From positions 62,001-126,000 of the forward strand of contig NC_079209.1 in assembly GCF_026745355.1 (NCBI RefSeq): a DNA stretch of 64,000 bases, given 5' to 3'. Under the pieces are notes generated by a model. That model had not been told where the DNA came from. It worked only from the letters and a program-made list of their open reading frames with translations, and did not search any database. The translations under genes were made by a program, and so were the position numbers. Positions 25,126 through 38,159 of the stretch are shown in pieces. This DNA comes from Beta vulgaris subsp. vulgaris. Lineage: Eukaryota; Streptophyta; Magnoliopsida; Caryophyllales; Amaranthaceae. The first letter of the stretch is position 1. Every line of letters begins with the position of its first letter.

Positions 25126-26722
25126 GAGGAATGTTCATATCATATATATATGAATAACAAAAGAGTTTCAACGTAATCGTATAGACGTTTCCAGAAGGGG
25201 TCACCTTGGTACTCAGAGGTTCATGTGGTCATATCACCGAGTTGAGTTATACCTTACATAATTCATGTTATTGCTGTGTAGTTACAGGACCACATCGATT
25301 TATTCATTATTTCAGTTTCATATTGTAAATGGTAAGCTCTCCTTCATTTTGCGCGTCTTCCCCTCAAGTGTTTTGTCGTCCAATGTATGATCATGGCTCC
25401 ACAAACATAGTATCAATCCTGGTCCATGCTTTTTCTCATGCTGGGCTGTGTTGTGCTTCAGCTCTGTCCAGTGCCATCCTTGAAGTTTCCTTACGAATTA
25501 GTGAATGTCTTATAATCCACCTGTCGCAACTAACAATTATAACAACATTTTACTGACATGTCAAATCTGTATCCGACTCTAATCCTTGCTTATTTTCTGG
25601 TGTCGCTTGTTGAATTTGTTGCACCTGCTGGTTGCTGCTGCTTATATAAGTATAACACCTCCCACCTGCAATAGTATTTTTTGGCAACAGGCAAACAAAA
25701 GTAAACGCAATATCTTGGTTTTACGTATATGTTGGTACCTGTAACTGAAGTTTTTCGGTTACTAATATGCAATTTTTCAACGTGAAACTGAAATTGATCC
25801 AATGTGTATTTTTTCGGGCAAACAAGAATAAACACATAGGTCATATCTCTAGCTCTATAAACCAAAGCATGGGGAACCAATGTCCTTTTCTTCACCTTCA
25901 ACTACTTTTTAATCTTGTTGCTAAAACATAATAGGAAGCTTATTTGAGGACAAACGGAGTACATAAATGAAAGAAGTTCAATTACAAATACGTGTGGAAT
26001 TTATGTACTCCATGGTACATAAACGGAGTACATGAGCCAAGAACCTCATCCATGATGTACTTGATACTGTAGCTACACTAGAACTTGGATCTACAAATTC
26101 TTAGGTGCTTTTGGAAGCACTTAGAATTATGTGCTTTCAAACACATTATTTGTATATTTTGTCACATATTTTGCCAAATGAGTAAAATTTACAAATATAA
26201 AATGTGCAAAAGAAGGTGAGAGGAAGCACCATGGAGGCATTGGATCTCTGAACATTTGAGTTAAGTTTGCGGTAGCTCATCTAAGCTTACATGAACTTAA
26301 AACTAGAGCTTGAGCTAAGTTAGAGTTTGTTGACCTCCTGTAATAAGATTTGGTCGAATTTTATGCTACTTTGTTTACAAAAAGCATAACAATGTTTCAT
26401 ACAAGAATTTTTTTTAAAAGATATAAGGACTACTTAAATTAATCGTGCGACTGCCTTAATAAGTTAATATTCATAATTTCATTTGCTATGAATTCTTTAT
26501 ACGATCTAACGAACTACAACATTCCATGTGTCATCGAAGGCAACAAATCTTATAATTATAATTGCAGACACTGTAATCTTTAAAGTATATTATTATGATA
26601 GTATAAAAATTTCATGAATTGTTGATTCAAGAGAGGTAAATACGATAATTTACTATGACATCGGCAATAATTATAGAGGACGGTAAGAGTAGCCCAAATT
26701 AACCACAATTTTAGCAATAAAA

Positions 26723-26983
26723 CTAGTTATTAGACCCGAGCTATGCCCCGGGTAAGAAAAATTTCACTTATTAATATTGTACTTTGATATGATATCACTA
26801 ATTACAACTTGGTCTAGTGGTTAAAACTTTAGTACATGAACTTGAGGTCACGGGATCAAAACCTATACCATGCAATTTCTATTTTTTTATTGTACATGGA
26901 TTACATGAACTAAAACTCCCTAGGGAGAGCGCCACGTGGCACAGTTCCTGGTTTGCGCACGCCTTTTAATATATTAGTATAGA
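26723..26983 (-). mobile_element. Non-autonomous Helitron, copy 1
   Basis: Read on the minus strand it starts TCTATACTAATATATTAAAA, has a GCCACGTGGC block near the 5' end, and finishes with a hairpin (ACCCGGGGCATAGCTCGGGT) 7 bases before a terminal CTAG. It is flanked by A and T, as expected for insertion in an AT dinucleotide. No inverted repeats or target duplication are present. The same ends recur at 44806-45498. No Rep/helicase is present, so it must be mobilised in trans. Confidence 0.72.
26806..26870 (+). repeat. tRNA-like A and B box pair inside Helitron
   Basis: TGGTCTAGTGG (about 26811) fits the pol III A-box consensus TRGYNNARNNG exactly. GGATCAAAACC (about 26852) matches 9 of 11 positions of the B box. 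A tRNA cloverleaf does not complete, so this is either a SINE head captured by the Helitron or a chance tRNA relic. Confidence 0.45.
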
Positions 26984-27623
26984 TTATGTTAGTCTTCTTT
27001 AAAACCAATATTTAGAAAACTAAAAGAATAGAGATCGAACGAGATGTACCAAACAACAATAAATACTTGAGATTAGTAACAATAACGAGTAGAAGAAACG
27101 GTTAGGTTAAAAAAATCTATCTAATGTGTAGCATTACAAATTCTCATAAAAAATTAAGAAATGCCTTACTTGATGAGAGGGATTCTTAAGTCTTAACGCG
27201 GATGAATAGCCAAAGCAAATGGTCGTACGCCATTTAGCCACCTTTTATTTTTATATTTATATTTGGACTGCAAAATTACATTCCTCCTCTGTTTCTCCTT
27301 TATTTGTTGCTCAAAACTGAAGCCTGAAGGAATCGAAAAAGAAGAAAGGAAAAAAAATAAAAAATAAAAATGCCGCTGATATTCACATGAGACTTATAAC
27401 ATATCCGAAAAGTCACCAAATTCTAGAATTCTTTTTGTGTTTGCTGACCAAAGACTCTTCTCCTCTTCAATTTCTGGTTGAATTCCAAAATCTCTGCTTT
27501 AAAAAAACACAACAACAAAATCTCTTTTCTCTCATTTGTTTTGTGTTTCTTATATTCTTTGATAACTTCAAGTTGGGGTTTTTATTTCAGTGATTTGGGT
27601 TTCATCAGGAAGATCTCACAAAA

Positions 27624-30600
27624 ATGGCAGGTCGTTACGATCCCAACCCTTTTGAGGAAGAAGAAGTTAATCCCTTTTCTGTAAGTTCCTTCACTTATAT
27701 ACCCTTTCACCCTTTTTCTTTTTCTCCTTTTCTTAATTTGATTCAAGATGTTTTTAGGGTAGTTTCCTTTGATTTATTGTTCTTTTAGTTGTTTTTTTTT
27801 TTTTGGGTTTTGGGATTTTTCAGATCTGGAGTTAGTGTTTTGTTGCTCTTTAGTACAGTGAGTAATCTTCATTGAGGTTTTTCCAAATTTATGAAACTTT
27901 CGTTGTGTAAAATTAGTGAAGGTATATGAACTTTTTGATTTATGGATTGGGGTATTGTTATTGTTTTTTTGGATGAGTTAGGTTGTTGATCCCGATTTCC
28001 GGAACGTTGTGTTCGATCCTCCCAACAGTTTGATGCAATATTATGTGTATACAATTAGTTCACATAGACTTGATCATTTCCGATTTATCATGAATGGGAG
28101 TAATTCGTTGTAGTAGGCAGCGGATCCATGCCGATTTTCCTGATTTCACAACTAAATCGACGCACCTTTAAGAATCTTACCTGGTTTATTAGACATTATG
28201 GTTTAGTGATTGGATGATGTTTAGTTACTCTGAAGTAGTGTGATTATTATTGTGTCGTTGCATTTGACCCTTGAGATGATGCTTATGTGATTTTGCTGGA
28301 GTGTTGTCGGGGGGACTAAGAACGTGCATGCTTATGCATCCAACATTACCACTTCCTCATTTTAAAATTGTAGGTTTATATCTCTGAGCTTGATTATTGG
28401 AGGATTTAGCAAGCTTGGAAGGACTAGAGACATTGCAGTAGTGAGAAACTTAATTAAGTGCTAATGAAAATCAAAAAGAAATCTCAGAGCATATATATTT
28501 TTTCTCATGTTTGATAAATTGACCTTTTGATGTCTCGGTATGAGAAATAGCTAATGTCTACTCATCTCTAGGAACAAGAGAGGAAGGCCAAAGCTTCAGG
28601 CCAGTCAAACTTTTCGGGAGGAGCCTTCTATATGACTGTAAGCACTTCTTGATTGACGTACTTCTATATATGAATTATGCAGCTGGTGTTATCCCTCTGT
28701 TTTGAAGCCAATATTTTAGAGCACACAAATTAAAGTTATCCATTTGTATGTGACCATGAAGGACCGGAATGAGGGACGCCGGGGGGGGGGTTGTGGGGTG
28801 TGTGTTAAACAAATATTATATATATTATATTTTCAATCATTTTATTTGGGAATTGTAGTTTCCCTTGCTAGGTATTTTTTTTGCTGGGCATCATTACAAC
28901 AATATTTATGTTTGTTTCTCTGTAATGAAAACTTGAAAAGTTTTCTTGTCAAAAAAAAAAAAAAAAAACTTGAAAGGTTTTTTGGCAGTTTTTTGATCAT
29001 CATTAAGCTATTAATCACTAATTGAGGCCTAAGATAAAAGCCAGTTGTGTTAAGATATGAACATGTTTTATTTGGTTGTATTATTGTGCAAAAGTTAAGC
29101 TGCTCGCCTTAGCCAGCTCTTCCTTCATATACAAAATATAATAGCCTTCTCTTAAGTTTACGCTTAACTCGATGATGTAAAGTGGACTCTTAGTAGTTTC
29201 AGACTTCTCAAAATGGCAAAATTTCTGCTGGGTCTGTGGAGACTTAAGTTCTAACATGTTCATGAGTGAAAATTATTTAAGAGGAAGAAAAAAAATTTAA
29301 GAGTAAGAAAAAAAAATTAAGAGTAAGAAATAGATCTAATAGATAGGAAACTTTTGACAGAATGTTGACAATGAAACATCCAAGACCATCCAGTGGGAAA
29401 ATCGAACATGAGACTGCATGCTGTCTCGCGCTTATCTAGAATAAAATGTATGACCATTATGACGACATCTAAGTACGGTAAAGAGTGCGCTGATGGCTTT
29501 AACCTCTTCTACAATTGTATTAGATTAAAGTTTGAAAGAAACCCGAAAATGTTTTTGGTGGGGTACGTGCCACCCATGTCTACTGTAGATCTTCCCCAGT
29601 GTGTAAGCTAGCAGATGAAATTGTACATAGTTTTGTTTAAGTGCCATATGTAATTGTACATTGTAAAGAGTGCGCTGATGGTCTTTAACCTCTTCTACAA
29701 TTGTATTAGATTGAAGTTTGAAAGAAACCCGAAAATGTTTTTGGTGGGGTACGTGCCACCCATGTCTACTGTAGATCTTCCCTAGTGTGTAAGCTAGCAG
29801 ATGAAATTGTACATAGTTTTGTTTAAGTGCCATATGTAATTGTACATTGTAAATTTATGGAGTGGCCGGAGGATGTGGTGAACCCACTTGTAATACAGTA
29901 AAATAGACCAAGGGAATTAAAGGAAAACTGAGGAAAGCTTAGAATTGATAAACCCAGAAATGGGTGGGGATAATGTACTGCATTCGAAAGGCAGACTCTC
30001 TCCAATTACAAATATCTTGGCTAATTTCTGAATGCCTTAATTCCTTACTCTACCTTGCTATTTATAGAGCTACCTTAACAGAAAGATGCTCCTCTCTTAC
30101 ACCTCAGCACATACTTTCTCTATAACGAATTCCGTATGACACAGCAAATCTATTTCTCATAATTAACAGAATGACAGAAACATTCTTCTAGAACACCCCT
30201 AAGGTGTTGATTACCGATTTACCCTCCTGCTGTAAGTAAAACGAATGGGAGGTCTGGGTGAGTGTATTGCAGAGAAGTGGCACTAACTCGACATGCTAAA
30301 TAATGCAACTATGAGCTGAATTGCACCATGGTACTCAACCACCATTTGGTATCCTTTTCACTTCAAACAAATCATGCCTTTAGTTTTTAGAGGACTAGTA
30401 GTCTAAGTACTTCCTCCATGTTTAAATAGTTGTACATTCTATACTTTAAATATTTGATGAATTTTGTCTTCAATATTCCATGTACTTCCTTTGTCTTTCA
30501 ATAGTTGCACCCAGGGGAAATGACACACATATTAGAGGTAGTTGTTCAAAGGTATAATGAAAATATTAAACAAATCACATGTGAGGAGAAAGCCTCTCCC

Positions 30601-33600
30601 AAAAAGGAGATGGTACAATTCATTCAATATACCCCAACAAAGAATATGGTACAACTATTAAAAAGCAAAAGTGTTACTTTTTAATTGCTATGTTTGGTGG
30701 AAAGGGATACGCTCATTGTTCATGGGTGATATGGTATGAAGATAGAAATATGACATTTATGATAATAATTAGTTATGAATGTCTGGCCATGTACGTGAGA
30801 GGCTTAGACATGTCATTATTTGAGCATTAGATACAACTATCTTTTAAAATAGTTTTGGCTATGTAGAGTATCATAAATATGACTTTGTCTAACTTAAATT
30901 TCTAGACTCTTATAACGAATCCGTGGATTGTGCTTCGGGAGCACAATGAGAACTTTGCTCCCACAATACAAAGTAGAATATTTACGAAAACGAAAACGAA
31001 CATTTTACTGTTGAAGTGGAACATTACAAGAATTCACTTATGCAAATAAACATTTTACTGTTGAAGTGGAACATTACAAGAGTTCACTTATGAAAACGAA
31101 CATTGTACTGTTGAAGTGGAACATTACCAGAATTCAATTATGAAAATGAACATTTTACTATTGAAGTAGAACAATACAATAATTCAATTACAAAAATGAA
31201 CATTTGCTCATCAAATATAGAACATGTTTTCAAGGAAAATAAAACATATTTTTTCCTCAAAAATAAGCTTCAAATGAACATTTTTTAAAATAAAACATTT
31301 GCTTATCGAAAAATAGAACACTTTTTACGGAAAACAGAACATAATTTTCTGCTGAAAAAAGCTTAAAACGGACATATACTGAGATAGAACATTTGCTCAT
31401 AAAAATTAAACAATTTTCATGGAAATATTTTTTGCTGAAAAATATGCTGAAAATGAACATTTGTTATAATAGAACATTTGCTCATTGAAAACAGAACAAT
31501 TTTCACAGGGAATTGAACATACTTTTTCGCTGAAAAATATGCCTAAAATGAACATTTGTTGAAATAGAACATTTACTCATCGAAAATGGAATAAATTTAC
31601 TGAGTGCACCGTGCTCTTGGGAGCACAATAGAATTTTAATTTTATAACCCCTTTGGCTAATCTGCCATGAATGCATTTTTTTCTATATGAATATTGATCT
31701 GCTGTAAAATTGTTGATTTTCAGATATCAATAGTAAAAGGATCTGTTTAGTCCTTTTTTATGGTTATTACCTTGGCATGTTTTTTATTTTATATTAGTCC
31801 TTATGTTTTTTGAGCTAAATGGTTACTATGAGTCTTTCTTAATTCTTTTTTTTTTTGGGAATCCATATTGATCTGCTCGATTGATAAAAACATTCTCCTC
31901 GGGTTGTGTAGAATCCTGGGAGTGTTCCTCCGGCCTCAAATTCAAGGCTTTCACCTCTTCCACCTGAGCCAGCTGATTTTTACAATCCTACTGCAACAGT
32001 TGATATTCCTCTTGATTCAGGAAAGGTAGCTGCATTTATTCTCATGTTGAATGTTGTCTGCTATTCTGTCACGTTAACTTATTTGGAGTGTTTGCTAGTT
32101 ATGACTTTACAAATTAATTACATCTGCCCTTTCTCAACGCATTTCTTTAGACAAAGACTCCGTTTTTCCCTCTTTTCGATAGTAAATATTTCTCAAGCCG
32201 TGGAGTGTAAACAAAACCCATGTTTGAATTGAAATTGAGATACTGATGCAAGTTCTTCCTAATATAGGATTTGAAGAAGAAAGAAAAAGAGCTTCAAGCA
32301 AAAGAGGCTGAATTGAGAAAGAGAGAAGAGGTAAGTTTGTATGCAATGATTTCAAAGCAATGTGTTATTGATATTCGGTTTACTTTTAAGGACTTGGTAG
32401 ACATATCTATTTTTGTATGTAGTCATCTACTTGCAGAACACTTGTAAGGAAGTTCTAATTATCATCAGTGCTGTAGCAAAGGTGATACATTACTGGAGTG
32501 TTGGTGGCATAGTTCAATCTTTTGACAAGTGATGTTTACCATTATTCCATCTGATTGCTTCTTCCCTTTAGTGTACATGTTCAGGCATGCAGTGGCCTAA
32601 TATGGGCTCATAATTTTAGTTGTGGATCTAGGTCTTTTGTGCAGTTTCTACTGTCTTTGTGACCAACTACATATCTTCTTGAATGATGCAGGCACTCAAA
32701 CGGAAAGAAGATGCTGCTCAACGAGGTATACTTATCTGTTTGTTTAGCCCACATGCATCTTTCATCTTTGCCGTGTTCTCCCTATGGGTTATCAAAAATT
32801 GATGTGCAGGAGTAAGGATGCTATTTGCTAATAGCCATCTTTACAGTTTGAAGCTAATACATACTATAACTTTGCAGCTGGAATTGTTATTGAAGAGAAG
32901 AATTGGCCTCCATTTTTCCCAATTATACATCATGACATTGGAAATGAGATACCGATTCATCTGCAGAAGTTACAATACACAGCTTTTTCAACACTGCTAG
33001 GTCTGTTCCCCTCTCCTCCCGCCTTTTTATTTGTATAGATGTGATAATGGAAAAGTACTTCTAAATTGCAGTAGGTTGTATGAGAGGTCTCAGTAACCCT
33101 GGGGAAAACTTTACATTTCTTTTTTTGTTAATAATCTTTATGCTTCTCTAGCCCACGGTTCCATTTTACAAAGTTGAGGACTTATCAGTGGATAAGTGGT
33201 GGTTGTTTTCAAGTTGGCTACCTTGCTATATACTCCTAGGGATACTGAACTTGTGTGCCATTGCAAATGCTTCTGCCTGACTGATGTTTGGTTTCACTAT
33301 CCTGGTTACTCGATTTGACATTTTTCTGTGTTTGGACATTATTGTAGGATTGGCATTATGTCTCACCTGGAACATTGTAGCAGTTACTACAGCTTGGATA
33401 AAGGGTGGTGGTGAGTTTATGCTTGTGCTACTTGTCCTTGCTGTGCTACAATATAAGTTCTGCTGCTGATTTGTGATATATGGTACATTCTAATTGTTCT
33501 AACTCATGGCTTGTGCCAGATGCAACTATATGGTTCCTTGCTATTATCTACTTTATATCGGGTATTCCTGGTGGATATGTCTTGTGGTACCGTCCACTTT

Positions 33601-34995
33601 ACCGGGCTTTTAGGTACTTGTTACTTGCTTATTTGTGACTCATGAAGGTATTTGTATATTGTTTTGAGTTATGATCCACTGAATATTTCATACAACAATC
33701 GTTTTTCTGCAGGACTGAAAGTGCTTTGAACTTTGGATGGTTTTTCTTGTTTTATCTGGTAATACTCTTAGACTCTGATTATGGCTGGCTGTGGTTCATC
33801 TTGAATTAAACACTCGAATTATCTCCAAGTCTCCCATTTCTTGCAGATTCACGTCGGCTTCTGTATTTTCGCTGCCGTTGCTCCTCCTATCATCTTTAAA
33901 GGAAAATCCCTCGCGTAAGTGCTGTAATATATACAGCCTCAACAGAGTTGTTAGGCTAGAGTGTTCTTCTGCATTATCTTGATGATTCAAACCTATAATG
34001 TCCCTGCTATTGAAAAACATGCTCTGAGAAGTTGACATGTATAAGAACATGACATCTTTGAAGGGGGATTTGCTTTAAGATTCGGCTAACCCGTGTTCTA
34101 TTTCAACAGAGGAATCCTTCCAGCCATTGATCTTATTGGCGGGAATGCCTTAGTTGGGGTGAGTTCGAATCCTTATTTCGTTATATCTAGCTTGTACATT
34201 ATCCTTTGTCCTTAATTACTGGAACACAAGTAAAACATCACAAAAGATAGCTGGAAGCTAGGTATGGTGTACCCCCTCCGTTCCCCAAAAGATTACCCAT
34301 TTGCTTTCTTTCAAACCAAACATCACAAACACTTAACAATAAATTCTCGCCAATGTACAAGAAAAAAAGTTATGTGGGATCTTGTAGGATTCATCTCAAT
34401 GTATACTCTAAATTTTCTTTTCCCCCCATAATTTCAATATGCATAATCAAATATATAAAACTACGTCAAAAATTGTGTGTCGGTGGAGATTGTAAAAACA
34501 AGAGTAAATGACAACCTTTTGGGGGGAGGGAGGCAGCAAAATTTCCGGTTACCGCTTTTGCCTTGCCACTTTTTGACGCATACAGCATATGACATTCATA
34601 CATCCTGGTAGCTGCAGGATCTTTGCTGGAGTCGATATCGGGTCGATTGTGAATGCTCTTAATAACGCTGATTTAATTTTCTATCAACTTGTTTTGTAGA
34701 TTTTCTACTTCATTGGATTTGGACTATTCTGCCTTGAGTCAGTGCTGAGCGTATGGGTTCTCCAGGTATTCTTCTTAATTCCCTTTTTTCTTATTTTCTC
34801 TACTTGAGATTATTGTATAGTTTCTTTTTTCTGTCGACTGTCATGGAGATTATTGTATAGTTAATAATTATTCAATTTGCTAACAATAAAAACAATATGA
34901 ATGTGCAGCAAGTATACATGTATTTCCGTGGCAGTGGCAAGTCAACACAAATGAGGCAGGAGGCTGCTCGAGGCGCAATGAGAGCTGCATTTTGA
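27624..34995 (+). CDS. SCAMP: Secretory carrier-associated membrane protein (SCAMP)
   Basis: Thirteen exons give 309 residues: 27624-27680, 28572-28637, 31912-32025, 32268-32330, 32692-32725, 32878-33000, 33348-33410, 33520-33613, 33713-33758, 33847-33914, 34110-34158, 34700-34765, 34909-34995. The N-terminus [18 protein letters not shown] carries two NPF endocytic motifs. A charged coiled coil follows ([20 protein letters not shown]), then [13 protein letters not shown] and four membrane segments. The conserved cytosolic loop between the second and third segments is [11 protein letters not shown], the SCAMP E-peptide region. The tail is basic ([15 protein letters not shown]). SCAMPs act in post-Golgi and endocytic trafficking at the plasma membrane, trans-Golgi network and cell plate. 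The third exon is preceded by a 3.3-kb intron packed with repeats. Confidence 0.95.
29478..29852. repeat. Two-copy tandem duplication, period 185 bp, in SCAMP intron
   Basis: The block starting GTAAAGAGTGCGCTGATGG at 29478 is repeated from 29663 with only a few differences. The minus-strand open frame across it is a repeated peptide and is an artefact of the duplication. Confidence 0.92.
30405..30715. repeat. Possible decayed Stowaway-like sequence in SCAMP intron
   Basis: Blocks AGTACTTCCTCCATGTTTAA (about 30408) and GTACTTCCTTTGTCTTTCAA (about 30482) resemble Stowaway termini pointing the same way. Matching right ends are not clear, so these may be two nested or truncated elements. Confidence 0.4.
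30921..31630. repeat. GAACATTT-type degenerate minisatellite element in SCAMP intron
   Basis: Repeats of about 50 bp (GAACATTTTACTGTTGAAGT, GGAACATTACAAG, AATTCACTTATG) occur four times at 30990-31200. They pass into shorter AGAACATTTGCTCAT/GAACA units up to about 31590. Both borders carry GTGCT-TC/CTTGGGAGCACAAT sequences (30931 and 31611) in the same orientation, so the whole may be one transposon with internal repeats. Confidence 0.7.
34265..34560. repeat. Stowaway-like MITE fragment in SCAMP intron
   Basis: GTACCCCCTCCGTTCCCCAA at 34269 is a good Stowaway left end. The body contains CTCGCCAATGTACAAG- and GGGATCTTGTAGGATTCAT-like blocks seen in other plant Stowaways, including the one at 58643. 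The right end is not clear. Confidence 0.5.
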
Positions 34996-35543
34996 TGCCA
35001 TTCATTCAGTAATATATTGACTCCAAATAGTTGCCCTTTGTGTATGGTAGAGACCCAAACCCAGTTTTCAGATCTCATTTCATACGTGTTATATATGATT
35101 ATTTCTTTGTTTGCCTTTTCCATTTATGATGTTGGTGACTCAGAATAGTGCGAGGATTGTTTCTGTACACAGTTTTAGGTCCATTAATTCTGATTTGCAC
35201 TTTTGATAGTTGAAACTGAAAGGTTCATTTTTCAATTGCAGTGTGTACACTGTACAGTGATTGTGTTTCGTCCATATCAAGTCAATTGCAATGTATGTAC
35301 ATATATATGATCACATTTTTGTAGCAAAGACTAATTGCTGCACATTTTGAGACGTTAGAGCTCGTTTCTGGCACTAAATACCTAGAGACTTATTATCTTT
35401 GCAAAACAAACATAAGCGAACAACTACTTTGAAAGTGGTTGAGATAATGTGACAATTTTCTTTTCCGAACACTTGGTGTGTAGTGAAAGGACTTTATGTT
35501 TATTTGAAAAATACAAGGCAAATAGAAGAATGAATTGTGCTAC
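34996..35543. other. Convergent spacer between SCAMP and phospholipase genes
   Basis: It holds the 3' untranslated regions of two genes that meet tail to tail. It has AT-rich signals but no coding sequence. Confidence 0.6.
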
Positions 35544-37251
35544 CTAGGTCTGAAGTTCATAATTGTCATCATCCATTTCATGATCCATCAAAAGCCAAGA
35601 ACCATCTGATTGTTGAACCATGCCCTTATTCCTCAAAGTCCACCAAAAAGCTGGGATGAGGTACTCGTCCTTTAGATTATCCCAATGCTTATTAAGTAGT
35701 GAAAGATCACGATCTACTACCAACTTGAACTCTTCTTCACTACCTTGACCTCCTGCAATTCCATGCAAGTAAGCTTCTGAATTGTGCCAAGTCCAGAAAT
35801 TCCCAGGGAACTTGAGGTACGGAGATCTGATTGTGTCGATCGACAGCTCCTTTCCAACATGGCAATAGCCAATTGGTGGATAATGCAAGACAACGTCTAG
35901 GGCATTACAGACTCTTAAGAGCTTAAGACTGTGATCATACTTTGAGATGATATTTTTAAAGTTGAAGTCTCCTACACGGGGGCTGGCAAACAATATGGCT
36001 GTTACCAAGCATGGATTTTTCGGGGAAGATTTAGGGATATTTATGTTGTTAGCAACTAAATCAACCGCGTTCAGTGTTGCAAGTGCTGCACCCATACTGT
36101 GGCCTGTTATTGTTATGCTAATCTCTTCATTCTTGTATTGTTCCATCAAGCTTTGGATCTCAAGTAAAACCTGTATTAAATACAACCAAAAATGAAAAGA
36201 AGAGGTTGATAATTCTTTACTACAACTATACAAGCACATGTACGTGCATATATAGTGTTCAGGTAGATATCTATCTATTAAGAGAGAAAACTTGGAATTT
36301 GTTCTTATTGTGAATCAATTGCGAGGAGAGGATGATATATTGGAGTTTCTTAAGTAAGTTTTGCCTCTGTTTCTTGTGATACAAGAAAAAAATGTGGGAC
36401 ATAGATTTAGACTGAGCAAGTGGTACTAAAAAATCTATAAAATGGTTTGGTTATGGAACAAACTATGACATATAAATTTAAGACTATGAAAACCTTGTTT
36501 AACATTAGGGAATAACGAACGTTGGCTAATTGTTATTAATCATTCTTCCAATATGAATAAATTTTCATCTTACAAGTATATGTATCATTCACATGAATAC
36601 AATCTATACAGAAAAAAAAAGGATAAATCGTCTGACCTGATCTCTAGCACTAGTCTTGTTGAATGGAGACCTAGGATCATCCGAAGTATAGATAGAGTAC
36701 CATCCTTGGTGCACCTTAGCCTTAGCCTTATCATGATCAGCAACATCACCATCTCCAACAACATCAGAAGCTGAAACTTGAAGAAATTGCAAATTATTAA
36801 CCCACTCTAAAGACTGTATACTCCCTCTCCAAGCTATAACTATGTCTCTCCTCCCCAAGGACGCCACGGCCGTGTCCTCCGCCACAGCTACATACCCTAT
36901 AAAATTAGACTCTTTACTCCATGCCTCTCTAGATGATGACTTCAATATGAAGGCATCAGGCACATCTATCCCTGAAGTTGCATACAAATATTTTGTAACG
37001 CGGTACTTGTATGGATCATTATTTCCCTTTACTAGTCCGACTTTTGAGAAAAAATCCTTCTTTGAGTAAATACTACTACCACCATATTTTGATAGTTTGG
37101 AGCTATTAAAAGTATCATAAGTCGATTGACTCATTTCTCCATAATGGATAACATATCGTCGAAGATCCATGTCGAGGGGGCTTAAGAGGCCATCCCAATT
37201 ATTTTCACCACTAAGCTCTTTCCATTCTTTGGCAATGTGATGAGACTTCAT
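35544..37251 (-). CDS. Phospholipase A1, class II (PLA1-II type)
   Basis: Two exons on the minus strand, 37251-36637 and 36170-35544, give 413 residues. The N-terminus has no transit peptide and starts with [20 protein letters not shown] and [17 protein letters not shown], the signature of cytosolic class II PLA1 (PLA1-II gamma/DSEL-like), not the plastid DAD1 class. The oxyanion region is [12 protein letters not shown]. The nucleophile elbow is [11 protein letters not shown] (second exon), the Asp lies in [11 protein letters not shown], and the His lies in the [16 protein letters not shown] stretch. The protein should release sn-1 fatty acids from phospho- or galactolipids and feed lipid signalling or turnover. 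The last residues ([12 protein letters not shown]) are acidic. Confidence 0.93.
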
Positions 37252-37282
37252 CTTCCTCTTCCTCTTCCTCTTCCTCTTCCTC
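37252..37282. repeat. CTTCCT microsatellite directly upstream of PLA1 start
   Basis: About five units of CTTCCT on the plus strand (AGGAAG in the transcript) end within a few bases of the ATG, so they lie in the 5' leader of the phospholipase mRNA. Confidence 0.85.
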
Positions 37283-38159
37283 TTTTTCTAACATAAATAC
37301 ATCTATCGTTGTCCTAATATGTATAACAAAGTCGTTCTGTCCTTACACATGCATTAAGCATGCATGTTGCTATTAACTAATGCTGGTGCTAGCATTGCGA
37401 TAGCATTCCATTTCTCTACTCCTTTTTTTTTGGTTTGGTAACAAGGTGAGCAATAGAACAAGCTTTATATATAGATCACGCAAAAAGAAAATGTGAACAG
37501 TAACCCATCATGCATGGTTAATTAGCTATGCGATCTTGGTAAGTCTAGCGTCACAAGGCAATGTATATATTATGTATTTAGTTAACTATTCTCGGAAGCA
37601 GAGGGGTAGATGAGGGTGTGCAAGGAGAATCATGGGCATAAAACAACCTTAGATATTATTTATGATTGGGCACAATCATAAACCGAATATGGAGCAGAGG
37701 AAGTACTCCTATTTTTATCATTCTTACTTATTTCTTGTGCGCGTCTCTAAATATTTAATTTCTCCTGCTTTCCTCCTCCCTATCTTCTTCTCTCTCCTTT
37801 CTCCTCTTCTTCTTCCTCCTGATGCCTTCCTTAGTCTTCTCATAGCTTTATCATTCCCCAAAAAAGGAAAAAACCACAGTTAACATGAAACTAAACCCTA
37901 TTATTTAAAGCTAAGTGATATACCATGTATGAAGACCATTTTCGCATAACCTTATTGTCTACAATCTCCATATTTACAACCTCAAAAAATGAGGAGAATT
38001 GAATATCTATATAACCAACTATGCATAGTCCAAAATACTACCCAGCTAAAATAATATACAAAAATATATCTAACTATTAACTATATATATAGAGAGAGAG
38101 ATGGACTAAAGAACCTATTAACTTAAGGGTGATTACTTACCGTCCGCATTTTACTAAAA
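37283..38159. other. PLA1 upstream region, no gene seen
   Basis: Promoter-side sequence of the phospholipase gene with a pyrimidine-rich stretch (37740-37830) and a TA/GA microsatellite (38083-38102). No coding exon is recognised. The satellite array begins near 38160. Confidence 0.5.
37463..37474 (-). promoter_or_regulatory. Candidate TATA box of PLA1
   Basis: The minus strand reads CTATATATAAAGC about 210 bp upstream of the start codon, implying a leader of roughly 180 nt. Based on motif and spacing only. Confidence 0.35.

Larger units (their letters stand above)
25126..27623. other. Intergenic spacer with a Helitron
   Basis: It holds the 3' untranslated region of the DUF707 gene, a non-autonomous Helitron (26723-26983), and from about 27300 the promoter and leader of the SCAMP gene. 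No coding region is recognised elsewhere. The minus-strand open frame at 25590-25901 has no family resemblance. Confidence 0.55.

Noticed and set aside
26806..26870. Possible functional tRNA gene
   Set aside because: A and B boxes are present but the acceptor, anticodon and T arms do not pair, so I do not call a tRNA.
29525..29833. 102-residue minus-strand open frame with an internally repeated peptide
   Set aside because: It is the 185-bp tandem duplication read in one frame; intronic and not conserved.
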